Source of the DNA: Clostridia bacterium
Lineage (GTDB): Bacteria; Bacillota; Clostridia; Christensenellales; CAG-138
DNA: 64,000 nucleotides
Direction: 5' to 3'
Assembly (NCBI GenBank): GCA_017538255.1
Contig: JAFYJD010000020.1
Span: forward strand, 1 to 64,000
The position numbers were made by a program, and so were the translations under genes. The notes beneath the pieces are model-generated. The model saw only the letters and a list, made by a program, of their open reading frames with translations, was not told the origin of the DNA and made no database searches. Of the stretch, positions 1 to 8,758 are shown piece by piece. The first letter of the stretch is position 1. Every line of letters begins with the position of its first letter.

Positions 1-59
1 CTTTATGTATAAAGAGGGGAAATGTGTTAGGCACAACTTGGCTTTTTAATTCGCCGCAT

Positions 60-90
60 CAAAAAATGCCCGCGCCACGGCGCGGGCATT
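60..90 (-). terminator. Rho-independent terminator of the 132-aa gene
   Basis: On the minus strand a GC-rich hairpin (arms about 65-75 and 80-90) is followed by a run of six T. It lies just after the stop codon of the minus-strand gene ending at 115. Confidence 0.8.
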
Positions 91-114
91 GGATGTTTTG
101 TTTATTGCCGCTTA

Positions 115-513
115 TCAGAACGAGGCGAAATTCAACAGCACAAAGGTCGGAACATGGTAGCAGGTATTCTCGTAGAAAGAGACGGGATACGGCAGATCTT
201 CGATCGCAGAGAGGTTGTCGCACATTGAAACAACGCCGCTCTTGGTGTGGAAGGTGGCGTACATACCGTTGGGGCCGATCAACCCGACCTCATACATGGC
301 GCCGTAACAAACATAGGAATTTGCAAGGTTCAACTCCAACTCACCGTCGAGGGACTTATCATTGGCGAGGAGCTCGTCCCTGGTCATAGAACCTGCCTGC
401 ATCAGCTGGTAGTGCTGCAGATCAAAGATGCCGTTACCGCAGTCGGTGCCGATGATCGGATGCATATCCAAATTCTCAGCATAGAGACTAGGCGCAGTGT
501 AAACCTTTTTCAC
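115..513 (-). CDS. Small protein of unknown function (132 aa)
   Basis: I do not recognise a family. The start is GTG at 513, chosen because GGAGAAG lies just upstream and the frame opens MKKVYTAPSL. The protein has no membrane segment or obvious signal peptide. It contains five cysteines (Cys25, Cys69, Cys97 and two more) and is rich in Tyr, Leu and Asn. The N-terminus resembles the MKK-x-Y-x-x-P opening seen in various short Firmicutes proteins of unknown role, some of them suspected peptide precursors; that resemblance is only suggestive. The gene is monocistronic, with a strong terminator after it and no modification enzyme beside it. Confidence 0.6.
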   Translation of the reverse strand: MKKVYTAPSLYAENLDMHPIIGTDCGNGIFDLQHYQLMQAGSMTRDELLANDKSLDGELELNLANSYVCYGAMYEVGLIGPNGMYATFHTKSGVVSMCDNLSAIEDLPYPVSFYENTCYHVPTFVLLNFASF

Positions 514-719
514 AATCTTCTCCTTTTTAATGTATAGGTTAGTTACCCTCTCGCAGGGGGAAATATCTCCAATGCTTTAATCAGTTTACAATTATAACAT
601 TTGTTTATGCCTTTGTCAACAGTTTTGCGAAAATTAAAACAATATATTGCTTTCGCCCCATTTTTACAGCAAAACAGGGGGCCGTTTTGCGGCATCCCCC
701 GTTCTCTCATCGACAGCGA

Positions 720-893
720 TTATTTTTGCCTAAAGTTTCCGCAGAGGCTCTCGTCCGCGGGATCGCCCGAGCCGGTGCGCTCCGAGCAGGGGCGCACTTC
801 GATGCGAGAAAGTTCGCAGTACACGCCGCGGTCGTTATAGCGGCAGTTTTTTACGCTGCAGCCGATGGTTTGGCAGCCCTTCTTTTCGTTCAT
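720..893 (-). CDS. DUF1540-type small cysteine-rich protein (57 aa)
   Basis: This short ORF starts at ATG 893 behind a GGAGAAAACC ribosome-binding site and ends with TAA at 720. It encodes 57 residues with five cysteines at about positions 7, 12, 17, 26 and 36 plus one near the C-terminus (Cys51). The arrangement C-x4-C-x4-NCRYN followed by a further Cys and a final C-x-N-F matches the DUF1540 family, small probably metal-binding proteins common in Clostridia. Their function is not established. It stands alone, divergent from ddl, with the ddl promoter in the intervening region. Confidence 0.75.
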   Translation of the reverse strand: MNEKKGCQTIGCSVKNCRYNDRGVYCELSRIEVRPCSERTGSGDPADESLCGNFRQK

Positions 894-1018
894 ACAGGTT
901 TTCTCCTTTTGAGTTATATTGCGAGCGAAACGGTATCCGCCCGCGTTAAGTTTTCCCCAATAAGCGCCGATCGATGCGTGCGCCGCTCCGAAAGATCATA
1001 TTTTATCGGCGTTCGAGG

Positions 1019-1046
1019 TTGCAAAAAACACTTTTTATGCTATAAT
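1019..1046 (+). promoter_or_regulatory. Sigma-A promoter of ddl-murF
   Basis: TTGCAA at 1019-1024 and TATAAT at 1041-1046 are separated by 16 bases. About 120 bases of leader follow, including an imperfect GC-rich hairpin around 1112-1150, before the ddl start. Confidence 0.7.
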
Positions 1047-1174
1047 TTATAATGTAGAGTTATATGCATAAACGAGCGAACATTCGCGCTTTTAACGCAT
1101 AGGATATTAACTGCGGACGCGGGGCGGCGCTTTTTGCCGAGCGCCCGCAATAATCAAGCGATCAGAGGTTTTTT

Positions 1175-2209
1175 ATGAAGATTGTTGTTCTTTGCGGCGG
1201 CAGGTCAAATGAGAGGGACGTTTCGCTCTCAACTGGCCATAAGGTCGCGACCGAACTGCGTGCGGCGGGGCACGATGTGGTGCTTGTCGACGCCTGCGTC
1301 GGCATAGAGCTCGACTGCGCGGCGGGCGAGGCGTTTGCGCGCCGCCTGCCGATACCGGAGCACCGCGTGGGCGAGACCGCGCCCGACGTGCGCGCGTTCT
1401 TTGAGCGCGGCGAGGGCTTTTTCGGCAAAAACGTTATCGAACTCTGCCGCGAGGCGGACATCGTTTTCAACGCCATGCACGGCGACGAGGGCGAGAACGG
1501 CAAACTGCAGGCGGCGTTTGATATGATGAACATCAAATACACGGGCAGCGGTTCGCAGGGATGCCTGCTCGCGATGAACAAGAGCCTTTCCAAACTCGTT
1601 TTCCGCGAGCACGATATACCCACGCCCGAAGAGGAGATACTGCACGGCGAAAGCGCGGACGAGGCGGTCAAAAGATGCGCGTGGCTCGGCTATCCCTGCG
1701 TTGTAAAGCCCGCGAGCCTCGGTTCGAGCGTCGGCGTTTCGATAGCCAACGACGAAAATGAGTTTCGCGCCGCGATCGAGGATGCGTCGGCGTTTGAGGA
1801 TACCGTCATCGTGGAAAGATACATCCGCGGCAGGGAGTTCTCCGTCGGCATAGTAGGCTCCGAGATACTGCCAGCGATCGAGATCATCCCCAAACACGGA
1901 TTCTACGACTATAAAAACAAATATCAGCCCGGCGCGACGACCGAGATCTGCCCCGCCGATATAACGCCGGAACTTGCTGCGGAGATGGAGCGCTGCACCC
2001 GCGCCGTATTCAAGGCGCTGGGGCTTGGCGCTTACGCGCGCGTTGACTTTATGGCGGACGAAAACGGCGTTTACTGCCTGGAAGCCAACACCGCGCCAGG
2101 CATGACGCCGACGAGCCTTCTGCCGCAGGAAGCCGCGGCGATGGGCATAGACTTTTCGGCGCTTTTGGAGATGATAATCGACGAAAGCCTGAAACTCGAA
2201 CGTATCTGA
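1175..2209 (+). CDS. ddl: D-alanine--D-alanine ligase
   Basis: ATP-dependent ligase that joins two D-alanines to make the dipeptide later added to the peptidoglycan precursor by MurF. The 344-aa length is normal. The N-terminus has the family motif GGRSNERDVSLSTG. The ATP-grasp core shows GSGSQGCLLAMNK (about 121-133), VVKPASLGSSVGVS (about 176-189) and the ligase signature ANTAPGMTPTSLLPQ near residue 310. The next gene, murF, starts 24 bases downstream and uses the product directly, so the two are probably co-transcribed from the promoter at 1019-1046. Ddl is certain; whether it should be called A or B type is not. Confidence 0.96.
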   Translation: MKIVVLCGGRSNERDVSLSTGHKVATELRAAGHDVVLVDACVGIELDCAAGEAFARRLPIPEHRVGETAPDVRAFFERGEGFFGKNVIELCREADIVFNAMHGDEGENGKLQAAFDMMNIKYTGSGSQGCLLAMNKSLSKLVFREHDIPTPEEEILHGESADEAVKRCAWLGYPCVVKPASLGSSVGVSIANDENEFRAAIEDASAFEDTVIVERYIRGREFSVGIVGSEILPAIEIIPKHGFYDYKNKYQPGATTEICPADITPELAAEMERCTRAVFKALGLGAYARVDFMADENGVYCLEANTAPGMTPTSLLPQEAAAMGIDFSALLEMIIDESLKLERI

Positions 2210-2232
2210 AAACGCCGAAAGGACGGGGGAGT

Positions 2233-3588
2233 ATGACAGAACTCACTTTGCAGGAAGCGGTCAAGGCCGCGGGCGGAAAACTTTTTAACGCGGACGGCAT
2301 CGAGGGCGGCCAAAAGGCGCTCGTCGGCTCGATCACGCTGGACAGCAGGCGCGTCGGCAAAAACGCGCTGTTCGTTGCTATAAAGGGCGAGCGGGTGGAC
2401 GGCCACGACTATATCGCCTCGGCGATGGAGAGGGGCGCGCTTGCCGCGATAAGCGAAAAGGATGTGCCCTATCCGCATATCCGCGTAAAGAGCAGCCTTG
2501 CGGCGATGCAGGGCATAGCGGCGTATATGCGCAACAAGTCCGGCCTTCCCGTGATCGCCGTCGTCGGAAGCGTCGGCAAGACAACGACGCGGCAGATGCT
2601 CACCTGCGTGCTGGAACAAAAATACAGCCATATTTTGAGTACGGACGGCAATTTCAACAACGAGTTTGGACTTCCGCAGATGCTGTTCAAACTGGAGGAA
2701 TATCACGAACTTGCCGTGCTGGAACTGGGCATAAGCACCTTCGGCGAGATGACTAGGCTCGGAAAGATCGCACGCCCGAATTACGCGGTCTACACCAATA
2801 TCGGCAATATGCACCTTGAAAACCTCGGCGACCGCGACGGCGTTTTAAAAGCCAAGACCGAACTCGTGCCCTATATAAAAGAGGGCGGCAAACTGTTTTT
2901 AAACGGCGCGGACGATAAACTGCGCGCCTATGATCCACCCGTACCCGTATGCTATTTCGGCGTTGAGGAATGCTACTGTGTCCACGCCGAGGCTGTGGAG
3001 CAGATAGGACTTGAACGCACCGATTTTACGCTCGTTTACCGCGATAAGACCCTGCGCGTTTCAATGCCGGCGGCGGGAGCGCATATGGTGCTCAACGCGA
3101 TCGCGGCGGCAACGGTCGCCGCGGAACTCGGGCTCACAGCGGAGCAGGTCAAGGCGGGCATCGAGAACTATTCGCCCGTCGGCCACCGCGGCAGGGTGGA
3201 AAAACTTGCCGAGATAACGCTCGTTGACGATTGCTACAACGCAGGCCCCGATTCGATGCGCGCCTCCATATCCACGCTCAAGGGCGCAAGGCGCGTTGCG
3301 CTGCTCGGCGATATGCTGGAACTCGGCAAGGATGAGCAGCAGCTGCATATCAGCCTCGGCGAATACTGCGCGAAGCACCTTGACGCGCTCTTTACCGTCG
3401 GCACCCTCGGCGCGAAGATCGCGGAGGGCGCGGAAAAGGCGGGCATGAGCGACGTGTTCAGAACGACGCACGAAACCGCCGCTGACGATCTGAAAGCCTA
3501 TCTTAAAGCGGGCGACGTACTGCTTATAAAGGCCTCCCGAGGGATGCATCTTGAGGATGTGGTCGAGGCCGTGATGAAGTGGAAATAA
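2233..3588 (+). CDS. murF: UDP-N-acetylmuramoyl-tripeptide--D-alanyl-D-alanine ligase
   Basis: Cytoplasmic Mur ligase that adds D-Ala-D-Ala to UDP-MurNAc-tripeptide, the last cytoplasmic step of precursor synthesis. The 451-aa protein has the three Mur domains: an N-terminal substrate-binding domain containing TLDSRRVGKNALFVA, a central ATPase with VVGSVGKTTTRQML (P-loop, near residue 113), and a C-terminal domain with DDCYNAGPDSM and LGDMLELG, both typical of MurF. ATG 2233 follows a GGACGGGGGAG ribosome-binding site. It sits directly behind ddl, which supplies its substrate, and ends at a hairpin shared with the convergent degV-type gene. Confidence 0.96.
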   Translation: MTELTLQEAVKAAGGKLFNADGIEGGQKALVGSITLDSRRVGKNALFVAIKGERVDGHDYIASAMERGALAAISEKDVPYPHIRVKSSLAAMQGIAAYMRNKSGLPVIAVVGSVGKTTTRQMLTCVLEQKYSHILSTDGNFNNEFGLPQMLFKLEEYHELAVLELGISTFGEMTRLGKIARPNYAVYTNIGNMHLENLGDRDGVLKAKTELVPYIKEGGKLFLNGADDKLRAYDPPVPVCYFGVEECYCVHAEAVEQIGLERTDFTLVYRDKTLRVSMPAAGAHMVLNAIAAATVAAELGLTAEQVKAGIENYSPVGHRGRVEKLAEITLVDDCYNAGPDSMRASISTLKGARRVALLGDMLELGKDEQQLHISLGEYCAKHLDALFTVGTLGAKIAEGAEKAGMSDVFRTTHETAADDLKAYLKAGDVLLIKASRGMHLEDVVEAVMKWK

Positions 3589-3605
3589 ACGGATGTTTCA
3601 GCATA

Positions 3606-3637
3606 CAAAAGGGCGGATACGATGTATCCGCCTTTAA
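3606..3637. terminator. Bidirectional terminator between murF and DegV gene
   Basis: The hairpin arms GGCGGATAC (3612-3620) and GTATCCGCC (3624-3632) have A/T-rich flanks on both sides. Placed between two convergent genes, it can serve both. Confidence 0.75.
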
Positions 3638-3653
3638 TATGTGTAAAAGTTTG

Positions 3654-4547
3654 TTAAAAAGCGCGAACGCCCTTTTTGCCCTCAAAGAACAGCGCGATCG
3701 TGCCGGGGCCGACGTAGGAGCCGGTAACGGGCTCGTAACGCTCGATCAGGAACTGCTTGGGGGTGAATATCTTGGAGAGCGTATCTTTAAGTTTATGCGC
3801 ATCCTCGGGACAGTCGGTGTAGGCGATGCATACGAGTTGTTCGCGTGCGCGGTCGATGAGTTCGGTGTATTTTTGAACGAGCATACCGATGCCGCGTGCT
3901 CTGCCCTTGGCCTTGTCGCATACGACAAGATGCCCCTCTTCATCGCCCTTGAGTACCGGGCGGATGCCGATGAGTTTGCCGAGCAGCGCCTTCGGCGCGG
4001 AAACGCGACCGCCCCTGTGCAGAAACATAAGATCGTCGAGGATAACGACCTGATACAGTTCGTCCCTGTCCTTATGAAGCTGCTCATAGGTCTCATCGAT
4101 GCTCATGCCCTTGTCGCGGTATTCAACGGCGTGCAGTACGGCCTTGCCCTCGCCGAGGGATGCCGCGAGCGTGTCAAAGGTGAATATCTTGCGCTCGGGG
4201 AAGGCTTCTCTGAGCTGCTCCGCAGCGACTTCGGACGAGTGGTAGGAACTGCTGAGACCGGAACTGAGCCCAACAAAGAGGATGTCCTCCCCACGCGCAA
4301 GCAGGGGCTCGAGCGCCTCGATATAGCGTTGGGGCGGCACCTGCGAAGTGGAGACCTTTTCACCCTCGCAGAGTTTTTTGTAGAAGTATTCGCCCGCCTC
4401 GCCGCTGAACGCCACGGTGTCCAAACAGGCGCGCTCCTCGCCTTCGAAATGATAGGTGAGGGGAATTAGCACGATGCCGTGCTCCTCGATCAGCGGGGTA
4501 GGGAGATTGGCGGCGGTATCGGTAACTATTGTGAATGATCTGTTCAT
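3654..4547 (-). CDS. DegV family fatty-acid-binding protein
   Basis: DegV proteins (FakB type) bind a fatty acid and present it to a fatty-acid kinase for phospholipid synthesis. The 297-aa length is typical. Family hallmarks are visible: TDTAANLP at residues 9-16, TSQVPPQRY (around 67) after the substrate-entry region, and GLSSGLSSSYHS near residue 95, the loop that contacts the carboxylate. The start at 4547 is the first ATG of the frame. The gene is monocistronic and convergent with murF; no kinase partner is in the window. Family assignment is secure; the bound lipid is not known. Confidence 0.92.
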   Translation of the reverse strand: MNRSFTIVTDTAANLPTPLIEEHGIVLIPLTYHFEGEERACLDTVAFSGEAGEYFYKKLCEGEKVSTSQVPPQRYIEALEPLLARGEDILFVGLSSGLSSSYHSSEVAAEQLREAFPERKIFTFDTLAASLGEGKAVLHAVEYRDKGMSIDETYEQLHKDRDELYQVVILDDLMFLHRGGRVSAPKALLGKLIGIRPVLKGDEEGHLVVCDKAKGRARGIGMLVQKYTELIDRAREQLVCIAYTDCPEDAHKLKDTLSKIFTPKQFLIERYEPVTGSYVGPGTIALFFEGKKGVRAF

Positions 4548-4733
4548 ATTGCCATATTATCCTATTCTATTTTATATTGTCTTTTAATTTATCACTCATT
4601 CACCCAGAAGTCAAGAGTTTTTTTATAAAAATGGGGTTAACAGGCAAAAAACAGGCACCCGTTGGGGCTCTTTCCGCAAACAAGTGCTTTGAACAGGTTT
4701 TTGAATCCCAAGAGGAAAGGAAACACAACGCGG

Positions 4734-6002
4734 TTATGCCCAAACAAACCAGCAGTACAGATACCCGGTAATAACCGCAACCAAGGTGTAAGGAAGTCCT
4801 ATCCGTATGAACTCCGCAAACGACACCATATGCCCTTCTTTTTTGAGCATTCCAACCGCGGTGATATTGGCAGACGCCCCGACGGGAGTGATGTTGCCGC
4901 CCAAGGTTGCGCCGGACAACAAGCCGAAGTACAGAAGATGCGGTTCAATCCCCAACTCGGTCGTTACGGCCGTAAGAACAGGCAGCATAGTCGCCACATA
5001 CGGGATATTGTCAACAAAGGCCGAGATCAAAACCGATCCCCAAACTATGATCGTGTATAACAGAAAAACGTTTTTTCCGCCGAATTTAACGATCAGGTTT
5101 GCAAAGTTATCGATGACGCCAACGCTTGTCAGCCCGCCGATTACGACAAACAGCCCTACAAGAAGCCCAAGCGTTTCAAAGTCCAGGTTTTTTATGGCAG
5201 CGACGGCGTTATCGGCCTTTTTCTCTTGAATGTAATCGATCAAGATGGTGATGATCGCCAACGAGCAGCATATAATGCCATTGATCATCGGCGGAGCATT
5301 AGGGATAAACGAAGCGGCAATGAGGGCAGCAACCATAAGCAGCAGCATAACAGCAGGCATATAACTGCTGACTGCGGTCCTCTCAGTTGAAGAAACAGGG
5401 GCCTTGTTTTTACGGAACAAGAGCATCATAACGGGGATGGTAGCAAGCGCTCCGAGTTCTACGGCAAAAAAGATACCCGGCCGACCGTCCATCCAAAAGA
5501 AGTTCATAAAGTTCATATTTGCATAGTCGCCCAACATGATCGATGTGGTATCGCCAACGAGTGTGGCGGCACCCTGCAGATTGGAAGATACCGCAATGGA
5601 AAGGATCAGCCCCACAGGGCGCATATTCAGTTTTTTGCAAATCGCCATTCCTACAGGGGCAACTATCAATACCGTGGCAACATTATCGATAAATGCAGAG
5701 ATCACACCGGCAAAGAGAGACATCAGAATGGTTACCCACATAATGTTCTTGGCTTTGCCGAGCAGGATATCCGCCAAAAGGTTCGGCATATGGGAAGCAA
5801 TGAAATAGGAAACTATGATCATTGTTCCCGCTATCATCAGCAAAACATTCCAGTTGATCGTTGACACAAGATCCTTCGGCGGCAATATGCCCAAGACAAG
5901 AAAGATCACAGCCACCGCAAGGGCGTAAAACGGCCTGTGCTTCGGCTTGGCTATCATCAAGACATACATCAAAACAAATAGGACCAGAGCAAAGATATCC
6001 AT
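4734..6002 (-). CDS. ArsB/NhaD-like ion transporter (IT superfamily)
   Basis: Polytopic membrane protein of about 422 aa with roughly eleven hydrophobic segments and two inverted halves. Each half has an FIDN/FVDN loop (SAFIDNVATV near 110 and SAFVDNIPYV near 340), followed in the second half by the TLGGNITPVGASANI signature. This is characteristic of the ArsB/NhaD/CitM ion-transporter superfamily, which moves arsenite, Na+/H+ or organic anions. ATG 6002 is preferred over the in-frame TTG at 6017 because AGGTGG lies six bases before it. It begins 11 bases after the stop of the Na/Pi-like gene, so it is probably in the same riboswitch-controlled transcript. The substrate cannot be read from the sequence. 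Confidence 0.85.
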   Translation of the reverse strand: MDIFALVLFVLMYVLMIAKPKHRPFYALAVAVIFLVLGILPPKDLVSTINWNVLLMIAGTMIIVSYFIASHMPNLLADILLGKAKNIMWVTILMSLFAGVISAFIDNVATVLIVAPVGMAICKKLNMRPVGLILSIAVSSNLQGAATLVGDTTSIMLGDYANMNFMNFFWMDGRPGIFFAVELGALATIPVMMLLFRKNKAPVSSTERTAVSSYMPAVMLLLMVAALIAASFIPNAPPMINGIICCSLAIITILIDYIQEKKADNAVAAIKNLDFETLGLLVGLFVVIGGLTSVGVIDNFANLIVKFGGKNVFLLYTIIVWGSVLISAFVDNIPYVATMLPVLTAVTTELGIEPHLLYFGLLSGATLGGNITPVGASANITAVGMLKKEGHMVSFAEFIRIGLPYTLVAVITGYLYCWFVWA

Positions 6003-6013
6003 CTCATTCCACC

Positions 6014-7771
6014 TCAACCCTCGGAAAACTCAGATAAATAACACTTCTGATACTCTTGAAACAATTTCTGAAAAACGGGGTCGTTGCCGGATCTGATCCG
6101 CTGCATATATTTATGGGGACTGAATTCTTCCCCGCCTTCTTCCAGTACGGCGATTGCGATATTCGAGCAATGGTCGGAGATTCTTTCATAACAGTTGAGT
6201 GTATCGGCAAGAACAAATCCGCGTTCGAGCGTACATTCGCCGTCTTGAAGCCTGCGGATATGGTTTTCCCTGCATTTTGCCACCAACAGATCGATCACCT
6301 GTTCAAGAGGTTCGACTTTTGCGGCAAGTTCCGTATCGGAATGGATAAAGGAGTCTGTCGTCAATGATACGATCTCCGCAACCGCTTTCGACAGCGTTTT
6401 CAGTTCCGTACCTGCCTGTTCGGAGATTTCCAGTTTTTTCTCTTTGATTTCCGAAGAACTCTTTGTAAGGTCGCGAGCGTAATCGCTGATGCGTTCCCAA
6501 GCTCCTATGGAATGCAGCATCTTTGCAATCCTGCGCTTGTCCTTTTGCGTATTTTTGCTGCCGGACAGTTTTATCAGGTAAGATCCCAACCGATCTTCAT
6601 ACGTATCAATCCGGCTTTCCAACTCTTTTACCATGCGCCCGGTGGTTTCTTCGTATTCAAAGTAGTTCTCAATGGCCAGACGAACAGCCGACAGTGTCGA
6701 GTCCGCCATCTCATTCGCAAAAGCGTCGCATTTTCCCACTGCAACAGAGGGTGTGTTGAACAGCCTTTCGTCAAGAAAAGCGATTTGAGGCGCAGCATTT
6801 TCCTTTATGACACCCTCGGCGATCCTGACAAGCATTTTGGAAAACGGCAGCAGCAGGACAGTGGTAGAAAGATTGAAAATACTATGACATAGGGCGATTC
6901 CCACAGGACTCACACTCAATTCGAGAAATGAAGCGTCTAAGAATGTCTGAAGCGCATAGTAGATGATTATAAAGACAACGGTACCTATCAGATTGAATGA
7001 CAAATGGATGGCGGCCACCCTTTTTGCGTTTCTGTTGACACCGATACTGGAAAGAATCGCCGTTGCGCAGGTACCGATGTTTTGCCCCATAATGATCGGT
7101 ATTGCAATTCCATATGTTATGCCTCCGGTCATGGACAAAGCCTGAAGCATACCAATACTTGCTGCAGAACTCTGAATAACAGCGGTAACGACCAATCCCG
7201 TAAGTACGCCCAAAAGCGGATTCTTAAATGCAGTCAATAGTTTTGTAAACGCAGGACTGTCAGCAAGCGGCGCCACCGAATCGCTCATCACTATCATACC
7301 GAACATCAAAACCGCAAAGCCGATAAGGGCATTGCCGATCTCTTTTCTTTTGGGACGCTTTGCAAGCATAATCAAGACAATGCCGATAAATGCCAGTACA
7401 GGAGCAAAAGATTCCGGTTTCAATATCTGTACGAAAATGTTATCGCTTGAAACGCCGATCAAACTCATAAGCCAAGCGGTAACCGTCGTTCCGATATTGG
7501 ATCCCATAATAACGCCTACGGTGTTGGAAAGATTCATAAGTCCGGAATTGACAAGGCCAACCAGCATAACCGTTACCGCCGATGAACTCTGAAGCGCTAT
7601 CGTGATAACGCATCCGAGCAGCAAGCCGATGAAACGGTTGCTTGTAAGTTTATTGATGATGACCTCCATTTTTTCGCCGGCAATGACCTCCAAACTATTG
7701 GACATTTGATTCATGCCGTAGATAAAAAACGCCAATCCGCCGAGCAAGGTGAATACTGAAAGAATGCTCAT
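6014..7771 (-). CDS. Na/Pi cotransporter family protein with PhoU-like C-terminal domain
   Basis: Membrane protein of 585 aa. The N-terminal ~330 residues hold two Na/Pi-cotransport repeats, each with the QSS signature (IALQSSSAVTV and AVIQSSAASIG). The C-terminal ~220 residues form a helical PhoU-like domain, as in bacterial NptA/YjbB relatives. ATG 7769-7771 (MSILSV) is chosen because GGAGGTG precedes it; the frame is open further upstream, but that part is the riboswitch leader. Members move sodium with phosphate or related anions. It is the first gene of a two-gene unit with an ArsB/NhaD-like transporter and lies behind a yybP-ykoY-type riboswitch. A second homologue is at 58399-60021. 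Confidence 0.88.
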   Translation of the reverse strand: MSILSVFTLLGGLAFFIYGMNQMSNSLEVIAGEKMEVIINKLTSNRFIGLLLGCVITIALQSSSAVTVMLVGLVNSGLMNLSNTVGVIMGSNIGTTVTAWLMSLIGVSSDNIFVQILKPESFAPVLAFIGIVLIMLAKRPKRKEIGNALIGFAVLMFGMIVMSDSVAPLADSPAFTKLLTAFKNPLLGVLTGLVVTAVIQSSAASIGMLQALSMTGGITYGIAIPIIMGQNIGTCATAILSSIGVNRNAKRVAAIHLSFNLIGTVVFIIIYYALQTFLDASFLELSVSPVGIALCHSIFNLSTTVLLLPFSKMLVRIAEGVIKENAAPQIAFLDERLFNTPSVAVGKCDAFANEMADSTLSAVRLAIENYFEYEETTGRMVKELESRIDTYEDRLGSYLIKLSGSKNTQKDKRRIAKMLHSIGAWERISDYARDLTKSSSEIKEKKLEISEQAGTELKTLSKAVAEIVSLTTDSFIHSDTELAAKVEPLEQVIDLLVAKCRENHIRRLQDGECTLERGFVLADTLNCYERISDHCSNIAIAVLEEGGEEFSPHKYMQRIRSGNDPVFQKLFQEYQKCYLSEFSEG

Positions 7772-7808
7772 TGACACCTCCAAATCTTGCATAGTGTAAA
7801 ACGGGAAA

Positions 7809-7851
7809 TAAAAAAGACTTTTACCACAAGCAAAGTTGTGGTAAAAGTCTT
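7809..7851 (-). terminator. Riboswitch expression platform: intrinsic terminator
   Basis: On the minus strand a perfect 15-bp hairpin (7836-7850 with 7815-7829) is followed by a T run. Its 5' arm contains the sequence that would close helix P1 of the upstream aptamer. Terminator and ligand-stabilised P1 are therefore mutually exclusive, which predicts that ligand switches expression on. Confidence 0.85.
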
Positions 7852-7933
7852 GCCGCTTAGAACAAATCCCGGGGATAACTCCCGTACTGACGAAATATGC
7901 TGCGCATTTGCGCCGGCTACTCCCTAATACCTT
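7840..7933 (-). ncRNA. yybP-ykoY-type (manganese) riboswitch
   Basis: Read on the minus strand, the leader has GGGAGTAGCC, a short GC hairpin, the TCGTCAGTACGG segment, CCCCGGGATTTG, then GGCAAGAC closing the structure. This order (GGGAGTAGC ... CGTCA ... CCGG-TTTG ... GCAAGAC) is that of the Mn2+-sensing yybP-ykoY class. The aptamer starts at the expected transcription start, 7-9 bases after a consensus promoter, and runs straight into the terminator at 7809-7851. Known members mostly control manganese exporters such as MntP and TerC-type proteins, so the downstream transporters are unusual. Confidence 0.82.
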
Positions 7934-7939
7934 AAGTAT

Positions 7940-7968
7940 ATTATAACAAAGGATCATCTTTCTGTCAA
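7940..7968 (-). promoter_or_regulatory. Consensus sigma-A promoter of the riboswitch operon
   Basis: TTGACA and TATAAT, both perfect consensus, are separated by 17 bases on the minus strand (-35 at 7963-7968, -10 at 7940-7945). A strong promoter before an attenuator fits control by termination rather than initiation. Confidence 0.9.
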
Positions 7969-8060
7969 GAACGAGTTTATGGGAAAAAGCAAATCACGGG
8001 AGCCGTTCGCTAAATATACAAACAATGATAGGCGGCATAGGCTGTTCACGCTGATCGCAA

Positions 8061-8107
8061 AAGCCCGAAAGCAGGCAACTTCGTTAAGAAGCGGCTCACT
8101 TCGGGCA
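8061..8107 (-). terminator. Probable terminator of rubrerythrin gene
   Basis: On the minus strand GCCCGAAG (8099-8106) can pair with CTTTCGGGC (8063-8071), which is followed by TTTT. The loop is long, so this is a weaker prediction. Confidence 0.5.
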
Positions 8108-8137
8108 GCGGTTGCTTTATTTGCTTTTATCGCGGTA

Positions 8138-8680
8138 TCAGTAGTTTTCCGCTTTGATCTCAAAATAACTCTGGGGGTGGGAGCATACGGGGCATACCTC
8201 GGGCGCCTTGGTGCCCACGACGATATGACCGCAGTTGCGGCACTCCCAAACCTGAACGCCCGCGCGCTCGAACACCTCTTGAGCTTCGATATTGTGAAGC
8301 AGTTTGCGATAGCGCTCCTCGTGCGTTTTTTCGATCGCCGCAACGCCGCGGAACTGCTTGGCGAGGTCGTAAAAGCCCTCTTCCTCGGCTTCGCGCGCCA
8401 TACGGTCGTACATATCCGTCCACTCATAGTTCTCGCCGTTCGCGGCGGCGACAAGGTTCTCCTCAACGGTGCCGAGTTCGCCGAGCGCCTTGAACCAAAG
8501 CTTCGCGTGCTCCTTTTCGTTTTCGGCGGTTTTGAGAAAGAGTTCCGCTATCTGCTCATAGCCCGCTTTTTTTGCGACTGACGCAAAATAGGTGTATTTG
8601 TTTCTTGCCTGCGATTCGCCGGCGAATGCTTCCCAAAGATTCTTTTCGGTCTTTGTGCCTTTGTAGGGATTGTTTGACAT
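8138..8680 (-). CDS. rbr: Rubrerythrin
   Basis: Non-haem iron peroxidase that reduces hydrogen peroxide in anaerobes, drawing electrons through rubredoxin or ferredoxin. The 180-aa protein has an N-terminal four-helix ferritin-like domain with diiron ligands ([10 protein letters not shown] near residue 20, ENEKEH near 54, and [10 protein letters not shown] near 118). A C-terminal rubredoxin-like domain has two metal-binding pairs, CRNCGH and CPVC. It is transcribed from the promoter at 8759-8787. A flavodiiron protein and a ferredoxin elsewhere in the window fit the same oxygen-defence role. Confidence 0.96.
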   Translation of the reverse strand: MSNNPYKGTKTEKNLWEAFAGESQARNKYTYFASVAKKAGYEQIAELFLKTAENEKEHAKLWFKALGELGTVEENLVAAANGENYEWTDMYDRMAREAEEEGFYDLAKQFRGVAAIEKTHEERYRKLLHNIEAQEVFERAGVQVWECRNCGHIVVGTKAPEVCPVCSHPQSYFEIKAENY

Positions 8681-8758
8681 AGTGGTTTCCTCCTATAAAG
8701 TTTTTATTATTGTGCATCGGCTGTGCGCGGATTATTCGCGCAATACTAATTCAATTAA

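Noticed and set aside
3579..4469. Plus-strand ORF (296 aa) opposite the DegV gene
   Set aside because: It overlaps the end of murF and the shared terminator and has no family motif; the DegV motifs lie on the minus strand.
4548..4733. Terminator for the ArsB/NhaD-like gene in the gap before DegV
   Set aside because: A weak imperfect hairpin near 4650-4680 followed by T residues on the minus strand has too many mismatches to report as a feature. No gene is visible in the gap.
7772..7957. N-terminal extension of the Na/Pi-like protein to 647 aa
   Set aside because: The added 62 codons translate the riboswitch and terminator; the ATG at 7769-7771 has a good ribosome-binding site.
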